In this document: one piece after another, positions 30,585 through 42,500 of the stretch
Position numbering within the stretch: the stretch's first letter is position 1
Layout of the letters: each line of letters opens with the position of its first letter
NCBI GenBank assembly: GCA_013146195.2
Contig: CM028377.1
Span: 108,478,094-108,542,093, forward strand
Source of the DNA: Codonopsis lanceolata
Taxonomy: Eukaryota; Streptophyta; Magnoliopsida; Asterales; Campanulaceae
Length of the DNA: 64,000 nucleotides
Reading direction: 5' to 3'
Made by a program: the position numbers and the translations under genes
Notes under the pieces: model-generated
What the model was told of the DNA's origin: nothing
What the model saw: only the letters and a program-made list of their open reading frames with translations
Databases searched by the model: none

Positions 30585-33500
30585 ATGTCTAAAATCAGAG
30601 ATAGAACTGAAGACTTCAAAGATGCTGTCCACAGGGGGGCTTTATCTCTGGGATATGATGAGGTTCGTTGCTTTTGAGTTTGTTTATTATTTAACCTTGC
30701 TTGGCAGGGTTCAGTTTAGTTATGAAACTGTAACTTTACTATCTTGATAGTTGATATTGAAGCTAGCTATATACACTTCTAGGCTTCTAGCAAACTTTCA
30801 TGCTAGAGTAAGATGAATCCTGATCTGTGGTTAATTATTGGTTGAATGCACAAGTACTGTTTATGCAATTGGTTCATATTCTTAGGTTGTAAGAAAATAT
30901 ATTGTTTTCCTGTAGTTGCTGTTTTATTAAGAGGAAAAATTAGTTTTCTGGGCCTTCTGGACACTCTTGGTTCAAATTTCTATCTCTATCTTTTGTGCTC
31001 TTTAAGACTATCACTAATGGGATCCTGGAGAATTTTGCTTCCATGATTTTGTTTAAGCATAAATTACCATATTTAGCTTTTGAAAAATTTCTGGCCCTCA
31101 TGAAAATACAGCTCATCTCAATTTTCAATTGTGATACTGCAATATTAAGAATTCACTGTTTTGATGATAAATGATCTAGCTCATTGGATTTCAATTTGTT
31201 TTCCTGTCTCTTGTTTGACAAATTTGTGTCTTTCCAGCATCAGGTTTGCTTGAAAAAGTGATTATGCATCACAAAATGGATTTTAGGCTCTAGTATTGGA
31301 AGTTGTCAAACACTCAACTTTCGTCTGTTAGATCCATGATCACTTGTTTACTACTAATAGCATTGCTTATCTTTGTTGGATAGCTATAGACTGGTGCTTG
31401 TGCTCATATTGTGTTTATTAATTTGTGTTAGAATATAGTTATATGTATATTTAGGGTTAAATTGTATATCATTATATTTATAGGGACATTGATGTAACTT
31501 GTACATACATATATATTGGTTTGCTGGACTGGTTTACAGTTATTGGCTTCAACATAGTTGAATTGCTTTTCTTCTTCGACAACATGGTATCAGATCGAGG
31601 GGATTTCAGTTCGTCGTGATCATGCGACCCTTGTGAAGTGTTGAATTGATGCTACGTAGTATGAATCATGTTTTCGTGTGTAGAAATTAGGTTTCCAGTG
31701 TTAGGCATCGTGAGTGTGCTTGTGTAATCCAAAATTGGGATTAAGTTGGGATACGGAAATTTGTCAGCAGTTGCCTAGTAGAGGCAAATCATTATGTGTC
31801 ATTTTTGTTGCCGGCCGGTGCAGGAAAAGTACCTCACGTGCTAAATTATTTAATATATTTTTTCGGACTTTTGTGCTGAAATTGAAACTCAATTTAGCGT
31901 GCCTGTTAAACTCATTCGTAGTGATAATGCTCAAGAGTACTTTTCTAATGTCTATTCTCAGCTTATGGCTGGTTGTGGTATGCTTCATAGTCCTCATGTA
32001 TTGAAGCGTAAAAATCGTCATTTACTTGAAGTTGCTCGTGCTCTCTCCTTTCAAATGCATGTACCTAAACACTGTTGGGCTTATGCTGTCTTAAATGCCT
32101 GCCATCTCATTAATGGTTTCCCTTTTTATTTTCTTCAAGGCGAAATTCCGTATCGTGTCTTGTTCCCTTCACAGTCTTTTTATTCTGTTCCTCCACAGAT
32201 ATTTGGGTCTGTTTGTTTTGTTCGTGATCACCGTCCAAGTCTTACTAAATAAGATCCTAAGGCACTTAAATACATATTTGTGGGTTTTTCTCGAAGTCTT
32301 GGTGTTTTTATCCAGACTTGAACCGGAACTTTCTTTGTGCCGATCTTACATTTCATGAGTCTGCACTGTTTTATCCTACCTCTGTTGCACCTTCTGTTGA
32401 TGTTGATTCCTTGTCTGAAGATGATTTCCTTATTTCCTTATTTATCGAGTGGTGCGGTTCAATTCTTCTCCTCCTCATGTTCTATGTTTTGCCGATGGTT
32501 AAGCCTCCTATTCATCAAGTTTATTCTTGCACGTGCACTCCAAAGAATTTGCCTCTTGATTTTGCTCCTGCTCCTCCAGTTCATTCGTCGCTTCATCCTG
32601 CCATGATTGATTCTTCTTCGGATCTTGATGTTCCTATTGCTCGCCGCAAAGGTAAATGCAGTTGTACTTTATATTCTATTTATGACTTTGTTAAATATAA
32701 TGGGTTTTCTTTGTACCATTGTGCGTTTGTTGGTCTTCTTGAGTTTTATTCTATTCCAAAGTCTGTAGCGGGTAGCTATGGAAGAAGAGATGAGTGCTCT
32801 TATATATAATCAAACTTGGGATTTGGTTTCTCTATCTACCGGTAAACATGCTATTGGGTGTAAATGGGTGTACACAGTTAAGGTAAATCTAGATGGCACT
32901 TTGGCTTGTCTGGTTGCGAAAGGATATGCGCAAACATATGGTGTAGATTATTTTGTTACATTTTCCGGTTGCTAAACTTGCTTCTATTCGCTTACTCATA
33001 TCACTTGCTGTGTCTTATCATTGGCCATTTCATTAGCTTGATGTGAAGAATGCTTTTCTTCATGGTGATATATGGGAAGAGGTGTATATGGTGCAACCAC
33101 TAGGGTTTGTTGCTCAAGGGGAGTTATTTGGTAAGGTTTGCAAGTTAAAGTGGTCGTTGTATGGTTTGAAATAGTCTCCACGTGCGTGGTTTGGTAGATT
33201 CAATGATGTGGTGATAGAGTTTGGTCTTACGAGGTGTCATAGTGATCAATCGGTATTTTATCGACATAGTAGTGCAGGTATTGTTTCATTAGTTGTGTAT
33301 GTGGATGATATTGTTATTGCTGGTAGTGACATCGCAGACATTAGTACACTTACGGAGTTTCTTCAAACAAAATTTCAAACTAAGGAATTAGGTAGTTTGA
33401 AATATTTCTTGGGTATTGAGGTTGCTCGTTGCAAGCAAGGTATTTTCTTGTCTCAAAAGGAAGTATGTGTTTGATTTGTTGTGTGAGACATGAATATTAG

Positions 33501-36500
33501 AAGTAAAACCTTTGGTCAGTCCTATGGAGCCGAGTCTAAAACTTAGGGCCGAAGATGGTGAAGAATTTGTAGAGCCATTCGATTTGTTGGTAAATTGAAT
33601 TACCTAGCTGTAACTAGGCCAAATATTGCTTTTGCAGTTAGTGTTGTAAGTCAGTTTATGTCCTCACCACGGACTACTCATTAGGATGCTGCTGTGAGGA
33701 TTCTAAGATATCTTAAACAGTCTCCGGGGCAAGGTGTACTATATTGTGATCATGGACATATGAGAATTGAAGGATTTGCCCACTAATTGGGCAGGTTCTC
33801 TAGATAAGAGGTCTACTTCAGGATACTGTGTATTTGTTGGGGGTAATTTGGTATCTTGGAAGAGTAAGAAACAACCGGTGGTGTCAAGATCTAGTGCGGA
33901 GTCTGAATATAGGGCTATGGCTAATGCCACGTGTGAACTTGTGTGGATTGGTGAGATTGGTATTGGTAACTCATTACCTATGCAGTTATGGTGTGACAGG
34001 CAGCCATTCATATTACATTCATATTACATCAAATCCGGTGTTCCATGAACGAACGAAACACATAGAGATTGATTGTCATTTTGTTCGAGAGAAACTTCAA
34101 GAAAAGGTGATTGCCACGAGTTATGTTAGAACCGGGGATCAACTCGTGGATGTCTTTACTAAGTCATTGAATGAGAATATAATTGATTATATTTGTAACA
34201 AACTGGGCATGCATGATATTTATGCTCCAGCTTGAGGGGGAGTGTTAAAATATAGTTATATGTATATCATAGTTGAAAAAGGCGTGCGCTTCTTGGCGGT
34301 GAGTGACTTTCTACGATTTTCATTGACTTTTGCGACTTTTTCGAAGTCAAAAGTCGACCAAAAAGCGATGGAGGCGCTTAGCGAACAGTGGACTAGGGTT
34401 TGGGTTTTTTTAACAAAACGACACAGTAGCATAGCATACGGGGTATTAAAGATCCCTAACCTGACGAAGACGAATCGCGTATTGCTACGATTTCGACGAA
34501 GAGTCGAAGACACGAAGACGAAGGCTGAGGACCTGAGGTCTGACCTGATCACCTGACGAAGACGACGAGTGACGACTCACGACTCCTTCCAGGTTTCTTT
34601 TGTTTGACTTCTTCTGTTCCTCTTCTTCCATTTCGATTTTTTTGTTAGTTTGCGTATTGTGAATTGTGATGTTAGTATGTTACTCAGTTACTGTTTCACA
34701 ATTTATGAATTTAATAATTTAACAATTTGTTTTGAGTTTTTCACTTTCACAGTTCACACTTTCTTTTCTTAAAAAAATTATTATCTTCCAGTTTTTGTTT
34801 TGGGATACTAACTGCTAATTTCTTTTTGGGCTGAGACTGTTTCTTAAAAAAATATTATCTTCAGTTTTTTCACTTTTTAGACTTTATGTTTCTTAAAAAA
34901 AATTATTATCTTTCATTTTTTTCACTTTCACACTTTATGTTTCTTAAAAAAAAAATTATCGAATCAGTAGGCTCTGTAGTGTTTGCTAATTTTTTTCCAC
35001 AATTCTTATATTTTTTATGCTTAGAAATGTCAATCCCGACCTCCTCAAGTAGTAGTGGTCGAAGTCGAAACGATTCGGCTTGGAAATACTTGACATTGGA
35101 TGATCCAAACAACACCAACAATACGACTTGTATTTTTTGTGGCCAACGGTACTCCGGAGGGGTTTTTAGGGCCAAGCAACACATTGTTGGGGGAAATAGA
35201 AATGTGAAGGCTTGTGAGAAAGTGCCGGTTGAGGTGGTGGATGAAATTAGGAATTTTTTGGGCATGAAAAAGAGAACGAAGGAGCAAATGGTTATGGATC
35301 AAATTCAATGATCTCGAATTGATAGTTATAGAAGTGGTAAATCTGATAATGATGTTGAAATTGATAGTGAAAGTCAAGAGATCTCGATGAGGCCAAAGCA
35401 AAACAAAAGGGGGCCGATGGATATGTTTGTAAATCGCAGCGGGAAAGCAAATGCCAAAAATATGAAACAACAAAAGGATCTAAATGAGGAGACATTGAAA
35501 GAATTGGATAATCGAGCATGGTCGGCTATTGCTAGATGGATATATGATTCATGGATTGCTTTCAATACCTTGAATTATCCTAGTTTTCAAGAGATGCTTA
35601 ATGTGGTTGCAAACCGTGGTCCGGGGATAAAAGCTCCAAGTACTTATCAAGTGAGAGTTCCTTTACTTAAGCAAGAGATAGAAAAGGTTAATCATCCATG
35701 GAAGACCACAGAGAGGAATGGAGGAAATATGGTTGTTCCATTATGTCGGATGGGTGGAAAGATAGGAGAGAACGCACGTTAGTGAGTTTCCTTGTCAATT
35801 GCCACAAAAGAAGTATGCTTGTGGAATAGGTTGATGCTTCCAATTATAGCAAGACGGGGGAGAAGATTTGTGAGTTACTTAGTAAATTTGTGGAGAAAGT
35901 TAGGCCTAAGAATGTGGTTCAAGTGATCACGGATAATCCTTCGAATATGAAGTTGGCGGGTAAGACTTGCTAGTATTCTTTTTTGCTTTCTTTTTTTTTC
36001 TTGTTGAAGTGATTATTCTTGCTTAGTTGCTATCTTTTTTTTCTTTCTGTTCTTTCGTAGGGACGATGTTGGAGGCAAAGTATCCACATCTATTTTGGAC
36101 ACCATGTGTGGCACATTGCTTGGACTTGATGTTGGAAGATTTGTTCGAGATACCAAGTATCAAATCAATCTTTACAAGAGCTATCAAGTTAAATAGCTAC
36201 ATCTACAGTTGCCCGGGGTTAGTGAATATGATGAGGAAATTCACTAATATGGAGCTTGTGAGACCGGCAACAACTCATTTTGCCACAGCCTTCCTCACTC
36301 TTTCAAGGATTAAATTAGTGAAGAAAGGTTTAAGGGCAATGTTCCAATCAAAATGAGTGGAGACAGAGCAAATGGGAGAAAGAGCAAAAAGGTAGAAATG
36401 CATTGAGGATTGTTATGGATTTCAGATTTTGGGTGGGGACAAATGATGCTTTGAAGGTTGCCGGTCCTTTTGTCAAGGTTCTAAGACTTGTTGATGGTTA

Positions 36501-39500
36501 GAAACAAGCTCCAATGGGATATCTTTACGAGGCTATGGATAGAGCAAAGGAGACGATAGCAAAGAATTTTGGTAACGTTGATGAGAAATATATGCAATAT
36601 TATAAAATCATGGATCGGAGATGGGAGGATCAACTTCATCGGCCTTTACATGCAGCAGGTTACTACTTCAATCCTAAGTTTTACTTTGGAAATCCAGACA
36701 TTGAGAAGGATTCAGAGGTTACGAATGGACTCTTTAAATGTATTGATAGATTAGTCCCTGAGCTTGATATTCAAGATAAAATCACTGATGAATTGAGTGC
36801 TTATAGGAGTGTAGATGGCCGACTTGGGATGCCAATGACTATAAGGCAAAGGGAAACAAAATCACCAGGTACTTACTACCTAGTACTTTAAAGTTTAAAT
36901 ACTATATTACTATTAATGAGTAATGACTAATGAGTATAAATTCTGTCATAGCTGAGTGGTGGGTCACTTATGGTACCGAGACTCCAAATTTACAAGATTT
37001 TGCCATCAAGGTTCTTAGTCTCACTTGTAGCGCATCTGGATGCGAGAGGAATTGGAGTGTGTTCGAACACGTAAGTACTAAATAGTAATTACTAGAGTAT
37101 AAGATTTAGTTAGTTACTAGTTTCTTAAAAAAATTGAAACAATTATTATGCTTATTCATTAAAAATGGTGCATTAATTTGACAGTTTCTTAAATGATTTG
37201 GTCTTTGTGAAGTGTAATAGAGCCTTGAGACGGAGATTTGATCTTCGAGATACCATTGATCCTATCATCTTGGATGAAGTTGATGATGACAACGAGTGGA
37301 TTGTCGGTGAAGATGATGACATAATCGAAGATGATGACATGTTTGATTAGTAAAGATATTCGACAAGAATTCATGTAGTTTCTTCGAGTGGTGACCGAGG
37401 TGGACCAAGTGGTGGACGTGTCGATCGACTACCACCTCTACCAAGTGGAGGTGCTAGTGGTTCAAGACAAAGGCCAAGGACTGGAGGACAGATTCGGATT
37501 GACACTTACGTACCCACCATCTTGTAGATGAAGATGATATAGACTTTGAGCCAATTAATCTTGTGAATGAGGATTATGAAGATTATGAAGATGATGATGA
37601 GATAGATGCTGAGGATTTTTAGCTTGCTGTTGTTGTTAGTTGTTAATTATTACATTTCATGACTTTAGTTCTCTTTTGCATGTCTTTATTTTCATTTGCT
37701 TTAATGACTATTTATTTTCTTGTTTGAAATTTAAGTTAAGTTCATCGAATTCTTTGGAATTTCAACTATGAATGATGATATTTGTGTTATTAATATTATA
37801 TTATTACGTTGTTAACTTAGTTTCATCACTCATGACATGTTTTATTGAGATTTGTTAAGTTATATATATATATATATATATATACATTTTTCCGTAATAT
37901 TTGTTCCGTGAGCGCCTTTTTGCGCCTCGCTTTTCGCCTCAAATTATTTAGGGTTATATTGTATATCATTATATTTGTAGGGACTTGATGTAACTTGTAC
38001 ATACATATATATTGGTTTGCCGAAATGGTTTACAGTTATCGGCTTCAACACAATTGAATTGCTTTTCTTCTTCGACAACAATTTGCAAATTAATATTCAA
38101 TTATTCTTGCACCGTGTACTTATTTGTGTATATTGATGAAAATGAAAGTGGTATTGACAAATACCTAGATTCTTTGCCTTTTCCATCTCTTTGTTTATGC
38201 TGAGGGTGATGTATCAATAACTTTAACCATTATAAATTGTACATGCTGAGGTGTGATTACTGTTGACAGTCCAAGATGGCAGCTATATTGGCATCTTTCA
38301 TTCTGCGAAAACCTCGGGAAAGGTCGCCTTTCACCAAGTCTGCTTTGAAGACGGTATGTTTGCAGTGGCGTAGCAATTTTCCTTCCTCAGAACTGTTTTA
38401 TATTCTTTGCTATTAATCTCAATACTCTAGAATGGTGCTGTATTTCTCTTGAATCCTATCAAAAATATATCAATGATTCGTTGGTCTCTGTAAAACTTAA
38501 ATATATGTTTTCACTGTTCATTTGGCAGCTAGAGAGCATCGAGACACTCGAACAGTTCTTGATAAAGCATAGAAAGGATTATGTAGATCTTCACCGCACC
38601 ATTGAAGCAGAGAGAGATAGCATTGAGCATGAAGTAAGATTTGAAAGTTGTCTACAATTAGTGTTTATTTGTTGTAAAAGAAGCTTACCTCTTTTGTGAA
38701 ATGTTTTTCGATCTATATGCTAGGACATCAGCAACCTTGTCCAAATGATACTAAACATTAGATATCTACCCATTATGGAACTTGATAATATCTATGTACT
38801 CCCTCCGTTCCGGGCAAAGAGGCTATTATTATTTTTTTTTTTTGATAAAGGTAAAGAATATATAAATGAAAAAGCGTCAAAACAGGAGTTTAGGGGCAGA
38901 TCATTCTACGGCTCATTGTGATAACACTAGTGTAGATGTTGTGAATAATTTCATATTGGCTAGTGGGTATATTCTTGTGTAGTGTATACTTCTAGTGTTC
39001 AAAGAGTCCATTATTCTATATTGGTAGGGTTCACTTAAAGAGTCACTTACAAAAGTTATAAGTACAATCTTTATATTTTTAAAAAATTTACCCTCCAAAT
39101 GCGATGTGAACATGTCGATTATGCTGAAGCATTTTTGTAATTATAATCAATTCTAGTGGTACTTATATATCCCTTAGTTATTAGATTATTCAAACGTGGA
39201 CTCCTTCGGTGGAACGGAGGGAGTATATGTTAATTATTATTTTTGATAAGTAAGAAATATTATAAAAATAGGTGACGCGTCCTTTGTACACAATGAATAT
39301 ACACTACCAAAATAACCTATACAGTAGAAATACTATCCATAAACTCAAAAAAAGAAGTATCCGACCTTCGAACACCGTTTGTGCACCAAAAACGACTTTC
39401 CTACTTTCACCACCTCAATTCAAATATCTTCCGGAATCCCCTCCTTCACCTTCTCAGTATCCCTCTCAATATTCTCGAAGCTTCTTCGGTTTCTCTCTTT

Positions 39501-42500
39501 CCAAATGTTCCAGCATACCGCGAGAGCAGCAGCATTCCAGGCATGTAGTCTCCACTCTCTCCATTTGTAAAAGGCCCAAGCACATAACAGCTCTTTTATC
39601 GACCTTGGCATGACCCAATAAATTTTGAAGGGTCGAAGAATGTAATTCCACATCTCTCTAGCAATGGGGCACTGGGTAACAGGTGGTTGACGCTTTCCTC
39701 CTCGTTCTTACACAAGAAGTTGGATAAGGGGTGCCTGGATGGGCCTAACACATGGGGTAAAGGTAATAGCTGGATTGTGGGCGAAAAGGGTGTGTGCAAT
39801 ATTAACCAATTACGGCAAGGAGTAGCATATTGGTCCAGGCGTGGTTCTGTAGTTGGTACCATGCCGACATGTCGTAATTTATATTTGTTCTTGTGCTGCA
39901 TGTTTCTCTTGGGTGGGCACCAATTGCATATGTTTCTTTTGATTGGAATTTGACACGTGCTGTGTGGCTGGGGCCATGCTGCTGTACTCCCCCCAGGTTC
40001 TGTTGGCTATCCAGTACCATCGACAACCCCTTTGTGCAAATCATGGAGCAATTTGCCACTGCATGATTACCTTCCCATCTGGATCTCCTGCGAAGCTCCA
40101 TCAGCCTATCCAGTAATCTGTTGGGTGCTTAGCTAAAAGCTAGGGGGTAGCGTGACCTTGGCTGGAAGTTCTTACGGAAACATATGGGGAAGGGCAGGCA
40201 AATGATTTTGTTGGTGGATTCAGTTGATTGTCAAATTACCCTAATTGGAACAGACTAGTGTATAGTTAATTTCTTTCTCGCTTTGGCAGAATTTGGCTGA
40301 ATATACTCGTAAGAATAGTTGTTAGTATCATACGATACATATCGAAATCAGCCCTCTTCGATACGAATCGGTACAATGTATCGTAATGTTTTGTCTATCG
40401 TAAGATACGCTACACGTATTGTGCGACACACCTGCGTATCAGAAGTATTGTATCTTACGATACTTTTATACTTACTTAAGGGGGTCATTTGTAAATTTTT
40501 TTGATCTGATTTTTTATAATTCACACACGCAAGTGGCGTCTCACACTATATTCACACTCAACTCCTCGTCTTGTCAATAAACCCTCTATAGTCTATTTCT
40601 TTGTTGTGCTGCTGCGATGATTCGATCCATTGTTGATCCTTCATCGTTCATTAAACAAAAGAAAAAACCCCAAGTCGCCTAGTGATTGTGTAACTGCGAG
40701 CGGCTCTTTGAAACCCTAGTCATCACTCATCACTACACAATTGATGAATTGAAGTAGAAATTTACATGATTGGGAGATCGACTATATTTCTAGATTCTTT
40801 GAAATTCTTTATGATGTTTGGAAGGGTGCGGGGGAGGATAGAGTTGTTTGGGACGGATCGAAAAGGAACACTTTCTTGGTGAAATGTTTTCTCATTTAAA
40901 AAAAATGAGGACAGGAAGCTCTATCCGTGGAAAGCCATTTGGAAGTCGAGGGCTCCTAGTTTTTTTTAGGTAATAATTATATAAAAAAACATCAAAAAAG
41001 GTGATGCGGTCTTTATACACTAGGAGTGTACTTTGCCAAAAGAATTAGCCAATATCTATAATACTTACAAAATCTACAATAGAAGTGTTAGGGCTGGGAG
41101 TGGAATTATCTGCCACGGAACACCAAAAAAGTAGTGTGCGAACCAACAAATTCTTCACAAGTGTGCGAACGAACATTTCCTTGTTATCAAAGGCCCCTAT
41201 GGTTTCTTTCCCTCCATAAAGTCCAGCACACTCCCAAAACACTCCCAAAAGAGCTGTCTCCCAAAAATGGTTTCTCCTATTCTTGTACCCATTAGACCAG
41301 CCCCTAACGTGGTCAATAATCGACCTCGGCATGACCCAAGTCGTCTTGAACAGGCAGCACAAAATTCCATAACTCAACAGCCACTTGGCAGTAGAGGAGG
41401 AGTAGATGGTTCACACTCCCCTCACTAGCCTTACACAAATAACACCTATTGACAAAAACCATGTGACGTTTCTGCAAATTGTCCCCGGTTAGGATAGCTT
41501 CGTGAGTCGCTTCCCACATGAAGAATGCCACTCGCTTAGGGGATTGAGAGTTCCATACTGCCATAGTTGTCAAAGGCAAGCGCCTTTGGCGCCCGAGGCG
41601 AGGGTGTAGCGCCTCATGTGTCCTAGGCGAGGCAATGTGCAAGAAGCGCAGAAAAGGCGACGCCTTTGGCGCCTTTTGGAAAGTCGTGAGGCGTTAAAAG
41701 ATCGTGAAAGTCGCTCACTTACGTTTTTTTTTTTTAAAATTCGGATACACCGGACAAGGATAGCCGAGAAATTTCAATTCCAGATCTAGCCTCCGATCTT
41801 CACTTTTGATCCAATCTAAGGCCAGATCTGCTATCACCGTGAGTAGGCGAACAGATCTGTACCTTTGTCGTCGCCGGAATTGGAGTCACGCGCCCTTTCA
41901 CCTTTCTCCCTAAGACTGCTGCACAACTGTTTAAGCTCCCTTTCACCTTTCTCCCTAGTTTTGTTGTTCAGCCTCTTGCACCTGTCCTCCCCCCCCCCCC
42001 CCCGACAATCTCCACTTCTTCTCGATGTCCAGAAGGAAGTCCAGGATCCGATCCTCATATCCTGAACCAGACACTCCCAAAACCTTCCCAACACCTTCAG
42101 CTTTTGCTTTTTGATTAACCCACACCGAGATATCCTCATCCACCTCTTTATCTGTAAGATATGCCACTTCACAAATATCTTCCGGACGAATTATAGTGAT
42201 CGGAGTACAGGAAATAAGTTCACCTTCCTCCTCTGGCTTATCACAAGGCGAAGAAGACTCAGTCCCAAAGTTCCCATCATTCGAGAGCTTCACTTCCTGC
42301 CCCCCAGGCCTAACTTGATAGGCTGCAGAACTTTCTCACCTGCCACTAAACCTTCTGCTACTACCAACTCCTCGAAGAGATAACGATCCTCACACTTATT
42401 CCAGCTGCCACTACCTTGGCGAAGATCTCTATTCTCTACTGAAAACCCATTCCAGAAAATCCCAAGATTCTGCCATTCCCGAATTGGACGAAGATCCTGC

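Larger units (their letters stand above)
34268..37947 (+). mobile_element. hAT transposon nested in the Copia 3' LTR
   Basis: The Copia LTR reads to GTATAT, then CATAGTTGAAAAAGGCGTGC starts the insert; the LTR resumes at about 37948 with TTAGGGTTATATTG. The right end carries GAGCGCCTTTTTGCGCCTCG then CTTTTCGCCTCAAATTAT. GGCG/CGCC-rich ends and a CATAGTTG start recur at two other hAT ends in this window (41554 and 49309 reverse). The 8-bp target duplication is not clear after divergence. It carries a transposase pseudogene in the same orientation. Confidence 0.8.
31426..38080 (+). mobile_element. Ty1/Copia element in SYP81 intron 1
   Basis: Bounded by ATTTG target duplications (31421-31425 and 38081-38085). 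The 5' LTR is only 159 bp; the 3' LTR begins at 34243 and is interrupted by a hAT element. The internal part (31585-34242, 2.7 kb) lacks gag and protease and part of integrase. Short LTRs of this kind are typical of small Copia lineages such as Ale/Retrofit (family knowledge). Same orientation as SYP81. Confidence 0.92.

Noticed and set aside
34242..34556. Overlapping 104- and 98-codon frames at the Copia/hAT junction
   Set aside because: They cross the end of the Copia LTR into the hAT terminus, so they cannot be an old gene.
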